The translations under genes and the position numbers were made by a program. From NCBI RefSeq assembly GCF_019649055.1, contig NW_026570345.1, forward strand, positions 1 through 64,000: a stretch of 64,000 bases of DNA, written 5' to 3'. Below the pieces are notes generated by a model that was not told the DNA's origin, searched no databases, and saw only the letters and a program-made list of their open reading frames with translations. Shown piece by piece: positions 1 through 9,009 of this stretch. Numbering within the stretch: the stretch's first letter is position 1; each line of letters begins with the position of its first letter. The DNA is from Paramacrobiotus metropolitanus. Taxonomy: Eukaryota > Tardigrada > Eutardigrada > Parachela > Macrobiotidae.

Positions 1-2752
1 GAGTGTAGACATCTTACATTTCGATTCTTTACCCCACACACCCATTGTTCCAAAAACCAAAGCAGAGAAATTAAAATTATCGCGTAAATATCCGTGCTTG
101 TGGTTTTTCTTCGCCTCCGCCATGGTGGCGGCAGCGCCGGCTTCCTGGGATGTCTTGGCGATGTAGCTCGTGGCGTGGCCATGGTATCCGTGCAGGTGAC
201 GTCCCACACCCAGGATTTTCCTTGACTGAATGGAACCGAGGTCATGCCATCTGGCCTTTTCTGGGTATCGCGGTAAAGGCCTGGTGGCTCGAGAACGGAA
301 GGGATACTGGCTGACCCACAAGCGCGGTGGATCACATCTCTGATTTCGTTATGACGGGAAATTTTTGCTTTCAGATGCTTGCATCCTAACCCGTGATATC
401 CCCATTTGTCAACAGTGCTGCCGCATTTGCACCGGTGTTCGACGCATACTGGGGCGCCGATGCGCTGCGGAATGGATATAATTACTTCGGTATTCAACAA
501 CATAGTGCCGAGACTCGCCACTGGGACTGCATTTAGCCACAACCCAGACCCAGGTTGGGACACAGCTAGTGACGGAGAGATCAGTACGATAGGAATAATT
601 ACCGTAATAATCTATCCTACCGACCTACTCAATGACAGAGAATGAGCTAATAATCTCAATGTGGCATAGCTAAGTCTACGAATCTACGCGAAGCGAGAAC
701 TGCATCTCCGACGATAATTTAATTAGAAACTCCGAAACTGCCAAAACTCGTAATGAGAGAACTGGTCATGCCAAAGTACTGCCACTCACGGACTTGTATA
801 GACACGGCGCATCCGTGTAGAGTCAACCAAAAGTAGATCCAAAAACAAAAGAGAAACGTCGAAAAAGTACAATGTACGAGTAAAGCCGTCACATTACGTA
901 CTGTACTGCTATATTCCGTCACTAGCAGCCGGGCTTTTTGGTTGACGGAATCGGTTTGACGCAATACTGCTTCTTTCTGGTAGAGAACCACCGGGATGTC
1001 CCAAGCAGGCCGCGAAGCACGCAAATTTTCATCAGAGAGTTCCGCGGGCCCCATTTCCAAGCTTGTTCCGCACATGTCATGTATGCTTCGCTGTACAGAT
1101 ATGTCATGTGTGGCACCAGCGAGCGTACCGAACTGACCGAGGCAGGGAATGCCGAAGCTGCTAGTCGTTCGGTGCTTCTGATGCCCAAACCGCCCACCCG
1201 GACAGGTAAGAATGCTTGTTCCCAGATTTCGTCAGTCATGCTTACGTTGGTAATTCTTTCCAGACTCCTGCGCACAGTAGAGTCGAACTTCGTCAGGATT
1301 TCCGGAAAACTGAAGGCTTCGCTAGTTCGTAAAATGTGCATCAGTTTAGGGACAGACAGGCAATTCTTCAAGAGAAACAGTGCCTGATGGGATGGCAAAA
1401 TAGGCAAACGGGATGTCATCTTGCTTATCATACCGACTTTCTCTTCCCACAGTAGGCCGACCGATCACGTGTGATCCCTGCACCAAGGAGGATGACGTCT
1501 TGCTCGGTGAGGCGCTTCATGCTTGGGCATCGCTGAACGAAAAAAGCTTCGGTCAACGCGCGCTGTTCCGGTCTTCCTCCACAGATGTAATACTCACATT
1601 TTTCCTCGTTGAGTTGCAGTCCCACTTCAGCTGACATCGCCCGAACCGTGTCGATGTCTTCTCACACCACGTCGAACTCTCCTCCGAAAGTAACATCATC
1701 AGGAAATAAAACTTTTAATGTGGATTTCAAAGCTTTTGATATAGGTAGCGTAACGAGGCTGTAGAGCAGGGCAGCCAATGGGTCCCCCTGGTGAAGTCCT
1801 TCTTCTGACTGAATAATGTGCTCACCGAAAGCCAAGGAGGTTGGCTTACCGTAGCACTGAATAAAAAACGGAAAATATTCTGGCGTTTCGATTTTCACCA
1901 TCTCAAGGATCTTGTGCCGCTAAACACAATTGAACGCATTCGCGAAATCCAATTTGACAAGTACACGGCATTCACCATCCTGACTTACAAATAGGTATGC
2001 GCATCGCGTGTATGGCAGCCTTGGCTCCCCCTTTCACACCGAATCCAACTTGATATTTGAACAGCTTTTCTACCATACGCTCTTTTAATCTGCGGCAAAT
2101 GATTTTTGATGCAATATGGCGGATCGTATTACCAACAGCAATGGGGCGAATCCCGCCATTCGGTTTTTGAACCCCAGTCAGCGTAGAGCCATACAGCGAG
2201 GGCAGGATTTCGTCAGGTAAATCACCCGAGATCATCTTCGTCACGGCACCTGCAAGTGCTTAGCAAAGTTTTTTTCGTGGCTCGTTCGTTCCGTGTCCTA
2301 TCAGGTCTTTCACATGTCGAGGGCGCATACCAAACAGACCTCCTGAAGATCCAAGCGAGAGAGAACGGACAGCGTCGAGTATTTCATCAGCGGTAACGTC
2401 AGAGATCAAGAACTGTGCTTAAGGCTTGTCAACCGGTGTCGCAGGAGCACACGACCGGGGATGCTTCTCCTGCAACAACAACGATTCTGGGGATGGACGA
2501 ATAACGTTATCCGTCGAGCATAGGGCTTTGACTGCGGCCGAAATAGCACAGTCCTGGAATTTTCTATTTGCTCTTCGTGCAATGGCTTCGTCAGGATTTA
2601 ATGCAACCTGGCGGGGACGGATATTGGGGACGGGGGGCGCGTCAAGGCCACTGAGATTTAGACAACCCAGTTTACAGATAACATAGTTTTCTCAGCTGGT
2701 AGGCGAAATATCTCGAACGCAAAGGTTCCTAAATTCGTCGATGCCGCCGGTG
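1..2752 (-). pseudogene. Non-LTR-type reverse transcriptase with restriction-like endonuclease C-terminus (decayed)
   Basis: Reading right to left the minus strand gives pieces of one polyprotein. A leader (about 2690-2420) is followed by a fingers/palm segment with the phrases KPNGGIRPIAVG (about 2170) and GLHQGDPLAALLYSL (about 1795). Then comes a thumb-like segment (about 1430-960). The last part (about 460-1) has a CxCG...HGLGC zinc motif (about 415-370) and KRPDGMTSVPF followed by VWDVTC (about 260-200), typical of the restriction-like endonuclease at the end of some target-primed retrotransposons. The palm YxDD position reads FPDDV. The frame is broken by several stops and shifts (for example near 2265, 1920, 430 and 160), so it is dead. 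It continues off the left edge and is cut on the right by a gypsy LTR. Family membership is from remembered motif patterns; the exact clade is not known. Confidence 0.75.
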
Positions 2753-3002
2753 TGTTACCCGTACCGCATTCGTTAAGCACCGTGCACAAGTGCAGTGTGT
2801 TACGTGCTTATTTCGTAAAGGCGCGGATGTTACTGTGAGCTTTTAATGATAGAATAAGCTACAGGATATAGTTGTCAGCAGGCGCTTTATAAGCCGAGCT
2901 GAGTTCCAAAACACATATAAATAGATTAGGGCAGGCGCAAGATAGATACGTCTATGATATACATATAAGGAGATATTATTAATAGCTAAGCTACTCGTAA
3001 CA
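2753..3002 (-). repeat. 3' LTR of gypsy element 1
   Basis: The 250-bp segment begins TGTTAC and ends GTAACA, a perfect terminal inverted hexamer of LTR type. Directly outside its minus-strand start is a purine run (AAGAAAAGAAG, 3003-3013 read on the minus strand), which is the expected polypurine tract. A TATA-like TTATAAAGC lies inside on the minus strand (about 2890). The partner 5' LTR is absent because the element is truncated. Confidence 0.7.
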
Positions 3003-5130
3003 CTTCTTTTCTTAGATTAAGCTGTCCGCAGCTTAGGAAATTAACGAAAAATAAAACGAAAATAAAAATCAAAGAAAATCGAAATTAAAATTATTTCGGC
3101 TTCTCTCCTTCCTTTGGCTTTCGCTTCCGCATGTTATATCGTGGTTGCGGGTTATCCGTATCGTCCGGTTGCCTTTCATGGTAAAGGGCGTTATGTCCAA
3201 GCGAATTATCATCTTCCGGTAAATTTCAGTCATCGTTACTGAAAATAAAATTCTGACTATCGTCATTAGAAAAATTTGAAGGGAAATTGTCGTCTGCTGA
3301 TTCTTTAGGCTTATTAGCCGAATAAATTATTTCATCAAACTCTTCCGTAACCGGTTTGATTCTTTCGTTGAACTTCCGCAGGCGGTCAACATGTACAGTA
3401 TCAGTCTTTTTCTGTCCATTGCGGTTTATTATTTTATAGTTGACAGGAGAAGTTTGTTCGACGATTTCCCATGGTCCACGCCAATTCTTTAAAAGTTTCG
3501 TAGCTAATTTATTCTTACTGGTGATTGGCTGATCCATGTCGTTAAGAAGTTTAGGCGGTGTCCATAGTAAGACCAAATCTCCGAACAAATTCTTTCCGAA
3601 CATGTTGTTTGTTGTAACGAGAGGCATTCTTGTCGTGTGCTGAGTTGATACGGAGTTTCGCTAATTCTTGTGCTGATTTCAACCATTTGTGAACTGTATC
3701 TACGTATTGCGGGATATCTGGAATTTCTTGTAATCCATCGTATTTGCATTTGAAGGTCGAAAGGAAAATAGGTTCGCGTCCGTATAAAAGTTCGAAAGGC
3801 GAGAATTTAGTGGTTTCTTTCTTTGATGTACTGATGCAGCATACTAAGGATGGTACAAAGGCATCCCAATCGCGGTGATTAAAGCTGACGTGATGAGAAA
3901 TCGCAACGCTGATGGTCCGATTCATTTTTTCAGTCAATCCATTCGTCTGTGGATGGTATGCTGTTGTGGTTGCGTGCTCTATGTCGAGGTAATTTAACAA
4001 ATTATCCATAAGTGAGTTAACGAAGTGTTTTCCACGGTCGGAAAGGAGTCTTCTGGGTATTCCATGGCGGATAGCTATAAAATCAATTAAAACAATGTGC
4101 GGCGTTCGAGGCGGTTGCGGAGCGCACAGCTTTCGATTCAACCCATTTCGTTAGGTGGTCCATTGCCACGATGAGGTAGGCGTTTCCTTTAGAACTTGTT
4201 GTGAGCGGGCCAAGATAGTCGATTCCAACGGTATTCAACGGTCCTGAAACTGGCAGCGCTTGTAAGTATCCAGAAGGTTTCCAGTTTGGCGACTTTGATA
4301 TCTGGCAGGACTTCCAGGAAGTTACGAATTGAAAAACATCTTTCATGCAATTTGTCCAGTAATACTTCTGATGAATTTTTTCGTAATTACGGGAAACTCC
4401 AAAGTGTCCGGAGGTGTCGTGAGCGTTCTTGAGCACTGTCTGTTGTAGTGTTGCAGGTACAACCAGGCGGAAATTCATTCTGTTGTCACGAAAAACAATA
4501 CGATAAAGGATTTCGTTCTTGATTACGAAGTGCACCCTTCTCTGGCGGTAATTTGCGGTAGTCGTATCTCCACGGAGGGTGTCGATAATCTTTGAACAAT
4601 ACGAGTCTTGCTGTTGCATTAAGGCGATGTTAAAAGATTCTAAGAAAAATAATGGAGTAGGAAGCTGGTGTTAAGGTGGGACGTCTATCGCGTCGTATAG
4701 GAATCTTGACAAGCAGTCTGCCATATTGTTAATTTTTCCAAGTCTGTATCCAGTTCACAAGTTGTAAGGGCGTAATCTTAAGATCCATCTGGATAGGCAT
4801 CTAGTTGGGCTTTTTGCTTTCAGGAGCCCAGTTAAGGCGTTGTAATCTGTTATTAAGGTCTTTCCAGGGTTTCCGACGTAAAGGTGAAAACTTTCTACGG
4901 CAAAAACTACGGCGGCAAGCTCTTGTTCGGTCGTGGAATAGTTCTTTTCCGATGTGGTAAGGCTTCTTGAAAAATAGGCTGTTGGCTGAACGTTTCCATT
5001 GTTGTCCACTTGGTTGAGTACGGCGCCAAGTCCGAGCATTGAGGCGTCTGTTTCCAAAATGAGATTCTTGTTCGGGTCGAAGTGTGCCAGTAGTGGTTTG
5101 CTGACCAATTTCTTTTTGAGGGTTTCGTAT
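3003..5130 (-). mobile_element. Ty3/gypsy element 1, truncated pol (RNase H and integrase)
   Basis: Minus-strand frames give RNase H (5130-4755, with ETDASMLGLGAVL and TTEQELAAVVFAV) and then integrase (4619-3551). The integrase has an HHCC-type zinc region in which the first Cys reads Trp (TSWKSCQ). Its DDE core is complete: Asp in VGIDYLGP, Asp in LLSDRGKHF, Glu in NGLTEKMNR. A C-terminal segment (3627-3226) carries the GPWEIVE and VHVDRLRKF phrases usual at gypsy integrase ends. Gag, protease and reverse transcriptase are missing: the coding sequence stops abruptly near 5130 against a viral ATPase. Frames change near 4690 and 4110, so it is a dead 5'-truncated copy. Polypurine tract and LTR follow at its 3' end. 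Confidence 0.85.
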
Positions 5131-5424
5131 CTCTTCCATAAGATCATCAAGAATGAGTAGTGTTGGCACATTTCTGTCGAAACAGTTTTCATCGTCCAAA
5201 ATTTTATCCAAACCAGGTAATAACTCTATGGATTTATTAAAGTTATTAAATGCCTCCTGCCATGTACCGTAGGCGTACACGATGCGTATAGGTGCGGGTG
5301 TAAAATTATCAGGAATAGTCTGTAGAAGTCGCATGGTGAATGTCGATTTACCGGACATGGTTGGGCCAGAAATATATAACGAACACGGAGTTTTAAAACG
5401 AAAATCAAAAGTAACTTTTTCCAT
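5131..5424 (-). pseudogene. Polinton/adintovirus-type packaging ATPase, N-terminal part
   Basis: Starting at the ATG at 5424 (MEKVTF), the frame has a Walker A motif GPTMSGKST at about residues 18-26 and a hydrophobic Walker B strand ending in LLILDDL at about residues 87-93. Spacing and flanking sequence fit the FtsK/HerA-like genome-packaging ATPase of Polintons and related viruses. The gene breaks off a few codons after Walker B, where gypsy element 1 begins (about 5130), so sensor and C-terminal parts are missing. The rest was not found elsewhere in the window. It lies beside other virus-type genes on the same strand, which supports a viral origin. Function in packaging is inferred from the family. 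Confidence 0.7.
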
Positions 5425-5433
5425 TCCAAACAA

Positions 5434-5548
5434 TTACAGTTATTCCGGCTTAAACTGTGGTTTATCTACGGCAAAAATGTTTTTGAATTGTGCAAAAAAT
5501 GGATATCAGTTTTTTACAACCTGGCATTCAGTTTCACCACTTTTTACT
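5434..5548. other. Spacer between ATPase and TBP-like gene
   Basis: A short AT-rich gap with stops in all frames read. It fits the compact spacing of viral genes. No promoter or terminator motif could be assigned. Confidence 0.3.
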
Positions 5549-6050
5549 TCACAAAATTAGTAATGATTTTATCAAATCAAAAACTTCTTGAATTTGCTCC
5601 GAAGAAGTACAGCCAAGTAGTACACAACTGCCGGTATAGAATATGTGTACAGTAGCACCGCACGCTCGTAGCTTTAGTGCAGGGAATATTTCCGGTTCGT
5701 ACAATCTATGTACAGGCAAGTATTTTGCTTGGTTGTAGAAATGCTCAATGTCGAGAGTCTTCTCGGACTTGTACGTACAGACGGTATTTGCTACATACTG
5801 GTCCTTAATAGTGAATTCAAAGCCTCGCGAAAACAACATAGCCTGATAAAGTTTTAACAATGATTTTGCGCCATGAAAGCTTTTAGCCCCATTTAAAATA
5901 GCTTTACCATTGGGAAAGACTTGACAGAATGTCTTAGCCTGTAAACGAAGAGTAACGGCATTGAATCCGTTTACACGAACGGCTTCGTGGGGAATCTAAA
6001 TCAACAGGCTTGGTGAACTGTACCGACAGAATGACGTTGCGGATATCCAT
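5549..6050 (-). pseudogene. Viral-type TATA-binding-protein-like protein, one frameshift
   Basis: The minus-strand product shows the two-repeat saddle of TBP. The first repeat has NAVTLRLQA and QVFPNGKAIL followed by a GAKS segment. The second has YEPEIFPALKLR followed by VHIFYTGSCVLLG and a final SSEQIQEVFDLIK helix. These line up with the TBP phrases NxVxTxxL, IFxSGKxxxTG, YEPELFPGLIYR and FxSGKxVLTG. Length (about 165 codons) matches the TBP core. The chosen start is the ATG at 6050; one base is missing near 5993, so two frames must be joined. There is no intron, unlike the host genes. TBP-like genes are known in several large DNA viruses, and the neighbours are virus-type. Whether this was a transcription factor of an integrated virus is inferred. 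Confidence 0.6.
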
Positions 6051-6189
6051 GGCTAGAGCAATACTTGCAACAATATCAACTTGAAGCCTTTATATAACTT
6101 TCAAGTTAATACTGTTGCAAATAATGGCTACTAAGCCTTTTTCTTTCTTCACAACAAATAAGAAACAAACAATGCTAAGAAAGATAAGC

Positions 6190-6656
6190 CTATGAAAAAA
6201 GAACTATCAAGTCAGATAGAAATGTCCCGCCCCAGTGCTGCACGTAGACTTCCTCCATCAGATTAACAAATCCTTGATACGGCAACTGAATAGTGCGGCG
6301 TGGCTGAGAGAAACGAATCATGCGTCCATACTTAGGATGAATACTGACAGTGACGTCCACACAGCCTTGTCCTGGGAGGGAGAATTTCTCTGCCCCCTTG
6401 TCCGTGATTGCACGATCCATGTATTCCTGAAGCGTTCCATTGCGTAGCATTCCCAACATAGTACTGATATCGCTGTATGCAAGGCGCACTCCCTTGTCCA
6501 GTGCTTTCTTCAACCCAGAACCATCCGGTTTGGCATCGACACTAGAATCAAACACACATCCTTGGGGTTCCAAAACATGCTAACCACGGCGTTGATTTTG
6601 TAAACCGTGAAATCATCGTGCACCCCCAAAATTTCTGAAGCGCGTACGTTATCCAT
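6190..6656 (-). pseudogene. Virus-type hypothetical protein, possible PC4-like ssDNA-binding domain
   Basis: From the ATG at 6656 (MDNVRASEIL) the frame runs about 33 codons, then shifts near 6556 into a second frame ending at 6190. The C-terminal part has alternating strands and the phrases VDVTVSIHPKYGRMIRF and IQLPYQGFVNLMEEV. These recall the PC4 coactivator fold, in which a basic beta-sheet is followed by a helix after a KGIxL-type turn. The similarity is weak and from pattern only. It sits between the TBP-like gene and a second, similar small gene, all on the minus strand and without introns. The assignment is tentative; it may be an unrelated structural protein. Confidence 0.35.
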
Positions 6657-6790
6657 TTTTTTGAAACGTTCAGTAAGGCAGACAATCCAATACTAAATTT
6701 TACTTGACGAGTTCACTAAACACATAGACTTATAACGCTAAAATTCCACTGGCGAAAGAACTCCAGTGGCGATGGGGCGCCAGTGATGTC

Positions 6791-7135
6791 TTAAGTGGTA
6801 TACTTTGACAGTATGTCAATGTACAGGGTCTCTAGTCGGTACAGCAGAGTTTCGCTTTGCGCAATTTTCCACACGTCACCAGCCGTCGTGTTGTTTGCCA
6901 GCATGACGATAGCCGAGGCACACTCGTAGTGAAATTCCGTAGGCAACGATTCAAAGTTGAAGTTTTGAATGGAAGCCAATGAGCGGCGAAGGCCATCCCA
7001 CTTTACGGTACGCAATAGGGCAACACCTTTTTTCGGGATTCTAGCACGACTGCTAGAGTTACCGTCAGCGTAAACGTCAGTGAAGCGATCAATTTGAATA
7101 ACAGTGACGCCGTTAACCATCAAACACTTTGCCAT
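6791..7135 (-). CDS. Virus-type small protein, possible PC4-like domain
   Basis: An uninterrupted 114-codon frame starting at the ATG at 7135 (MAKCLMVNG). The phrase VIQIDRFTDVYADG followed by IPKKGVALLRTVKWDGL resembles the PC4 pattern of beta strands, a P-x-K-K-G-V/I-x-L turn and a tryptophan-containing helix. The second half (about residues 60-114) is helical and unassigned. It is adjacent to a second gene with a similar C-terminal pattern (6190-6656), so the two may be paralogues. No intron, no signal peptide, no membrane segment. A role as a viral single-stranded-DNA-binding or transcription protein is a guess from the fold pattern. Confidence 0.4.
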   Translation of the reverse strand: MAKCLMVNGVTVIQIDRFTDVYADGNSSSRARIPKKGVALLRTVKWDGLRRSLASIQNFNFESLPTEFHYECASAIVMLANNTTAGDVWKIAQSETLLYRLETLYIDILSKYTT

Positions 7136-7187
7136 TAAACCGTTCCCAAAGTCCTTGGTAAATGTACTTCTGTTGTGACAACGATTG

Positions 7188-7616
7188 CTAGTGTAAAAAT
7201 TCAGTGCTTAGCATGAATCGTCTCGCAAATATGCCAAAACTTGCAAAAACTCTGATATGGACAGGACCAGAGATTTTTTGTAACAGCGGAATCCTTTTAT
7301 CTGTATGTTGCCAGAATTTAAAATTTTGAAGTAAAAGATCTGCAAGAGTACTTGCGCTGTGCGGGAACGAAAAGTAAATCGGAAAGCTCAAACGACTCCA
7401 TGGCTGCAAAATCACCAACTGACAACACTGCTTCGAAAAAGTAGAATTCCATGCAGAGGTTGAATGCTCAAGATTGGCAGAACATGTTTGTGCTTGTCTG
7501 AACATGTTCAAACCTGAACTTTGACCATCGCCATTCCTGGTCACTGAGACTTTGAAGTATCGCCAGTTGTGTTCGAGCAAAGCGGTACACATTACGATAC
7601 AAAATTTCATTTTCAC
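7188..7616 (-). CDS. Hypothetical protein, virus-type region
   Basis: A 142-codon open frame on the minus strand, from an ATG at 7616, ending 55 bp before the next minus-strand gene. It lies head to head with the ADP-ribosylhydrolase gene, leaving only 12 bp between the two ATGs. I recognise no domain. The second half (about residues 70-142) looks protein-like, with an aliphatic/aromatic pattern; the first 60 residues are less convincing, and an overlapping frame (7686-7468) is also open. Given the decay of neighbouring genes it may be a fusion of two damaged frames. Confidence 0.3.
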   Translation of the reverse strand: MKMKFCIVMCTALLEHNWRYFKVSVTRNGDGQSSGLNMFRQAQTCSANLEHSTSAWNSTFSKQCCQLVILQPWSRLSFPIYFSFPHSASTLADLLLQNFKFWQHTDKRIPLLQKISGPVHIRVFASFGIFARRFMLSTEFLH

Positions 7617-7628
7617 TTTTTGTCAGCC

Positions 7629-8837
7629 ATGGATCAATTCGGCGGTTGTTTACTGGGCGCTCTAATTGGTGAATGTTACGGGACACCCCTGAGGAGACCT
7701 ACCTCCTGTCACATGAACCTTGCGGGGGTGCGTAACATGGTTTGCACATATTGGGAAAAAACGCTACTGACTCAGGCTTATGGCAAATCACTTTTAAATA
7801 TCGGTTATTATCCTCCAAAAGATGCCGCTCGCGAATGCAGTATCGCTTTCTACCACAACCATACAAAGCGGGTAGCTTTTGGTGAAATAAAAGATATTAT
7901 CGCCGCTTGGAAATGGTCCCCTTCTAATGACTGGATAGCGGCTGCGGCCACAGTCCGCAACCGGGGTTCAGAGTGCAATGCCGCCACCTGGATAACGGCT
8001 TTTCCTTTATTCTTTTACAACCGAACCGAGCAGATGATCTTTTCTGTTGGTCGTGTCTCCCGCCTCACCCATTCCACCGATGAGGCCGCCGCTGGAGCTC
8101 AGTTGTAGGCTTACAACATCAGCTTTGTTTTAAAATATCCACACATGGACGAGATTCAATTTCTTTCTGCCGTTTGTGCCTTCGCTTCTAAGAATCTACC
8201 CGAAAGCATGCAGCAAAAATTTTATACACGGATGATGACTGTGTTGGATTTTGTACAGCGCCGTGAAGAACCTGAAAAGCTGGTTAAAATTATTGGAAAC
8301 GGCTCCGCTCCCTGCGAAGCTATTCCCTTGGCAATTTACTGTGCAGCTGTTGGTCGTCGGGGGCATAACCACTTTGATTCTACCCTGGACACCGTTATGG
8401 CCGTGAACGGCTGCACCGATGCCATCGGCACCATGGCTTGTGCTATCGCCGGAGCGTGGTCCGGTCTGTCAAATATTCCTAAGAATTTGTTAAACAATTT
8501 AGATGGTGTGTAGAAAGTACGTGGACTGGCTAACGAGTTGTACAAGTACGTTCCTGAGCTACACAGTGACAATGGATCTTTGAGCACTTTTGGAAACTGG
8601 CCACACCTCCTGCCTTCCGCCGGAGCCATGGCCCGTGTTGGATTGTACTACACTGGAGTCGAAGATACTGTAAAATGTCATTGTTGTGAATTTGAAATGT
8701 ATAATTGGTCTCCGGGAGATCCCTATGCTGACCATTCTCGTGTTTCTCCGAATTGTATTTTTGTTAAACAATGTACCGCTGTGCCTGCATATACGAATGC
8801 TGTCTTAACAATGAATAAAAGAGGTGGGGAAAAATAA
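7629..8837 (+). pseudogene. ADP-ribosylhydrolase (ARH3/DraG family) fused in frame to a BIR (IAP) domain; two in-frame TAG codons
   Basis: One reading frame runs from the ATG at 7629 to a TAA at 8835-8837 (402 sense and TAG codons), interrupted only by TAG at 8106 (codon 160) and TAG at 8511 (codon 295). Residues 1-300 follow the ADP-ribosylglycohydrolase fold: GCLLGALIGECYGTP at the start, STDEAAAGAQL before the first TAG, and an AIAGAWSGLSNIPKNLL end. The metal sites are eroded: the TDDT-type motif reads TYWEKT and the GGDTDTIA-type motif reads NGCTDAIG. Residues about 320-375 are a BIR domain with an intact C-x2-C-x16-H-x6-C zinc set (8676-8754). The region between TAG 8511 and the BIR still reads like the last hydrolase helix, so the fusion looks original. 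Intronless; virus-type context. Confidence 0.65.
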
Positions 8838-8859
8838 ACAAAAGAAAATGGGTAAAGTA

Positions 8860-8937
8860 AGTGCGGTCCGGTTCGGTTCAGTCTCGGCTCAGCCTCGGTC
8901 TCGGTTCGGTTCGGTCCGGTCTCGGTCCGGTTCGGTT
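8860..8937. repeat. Degenerate TCGGTT/CCGGTC minisatellite
   Basis: About 75 bp built from variants of TCGGTT, TCGGTC and CCGGTC hexamers, directly after the BIR gene. On the minus strand it reads as a repetitive Asn-Arg-Thr-Glu frame that has no other support. It separates the virus-type genes from the CCAAT repeat cluster and the gypsy element. Confidence 0.6.
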
Positions 8938-9009
8938 CTGACCAATCAGAGAAGAGGGCGTGTCTGACCAATCAGAAAAGGGGCGTGTCTGACCAATCAC
9001 GTGTCCCTG
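8938..9009. repeat. Three CCAAT-box direct repeats
   Basis: Three tandem copies of CTGACCAATCA at 8938, 8964 and 8989 (spacing 26 and 25 bp). Copies 1 and 2 are each followed by GGGCGTGT, and the third runs into CACGTG. CCAAT boxes beside GC/CACCC-like and E-box motifs are typical of proximal promoters, but no gene clearly starts here: the left gene ends and the gypsy element begins. It may be promoter or LTR debris. Confidence 0.5.

Noticed and set aside
8860..8937. Possible telomere-like or CRISPR-like repeat
   Set aside because: Units are degenerate hexamers with no spacer structure and do not match a known telomere motif; CRISPR arrays are not expected in an animal genome.
8723..8971. 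Minus-strand frame with Asn-Arg-Thr-Glu repeats
   Set aside because: Produced by the hexamer minisatellite and overlaps the BIR coding sequence on the other strand.
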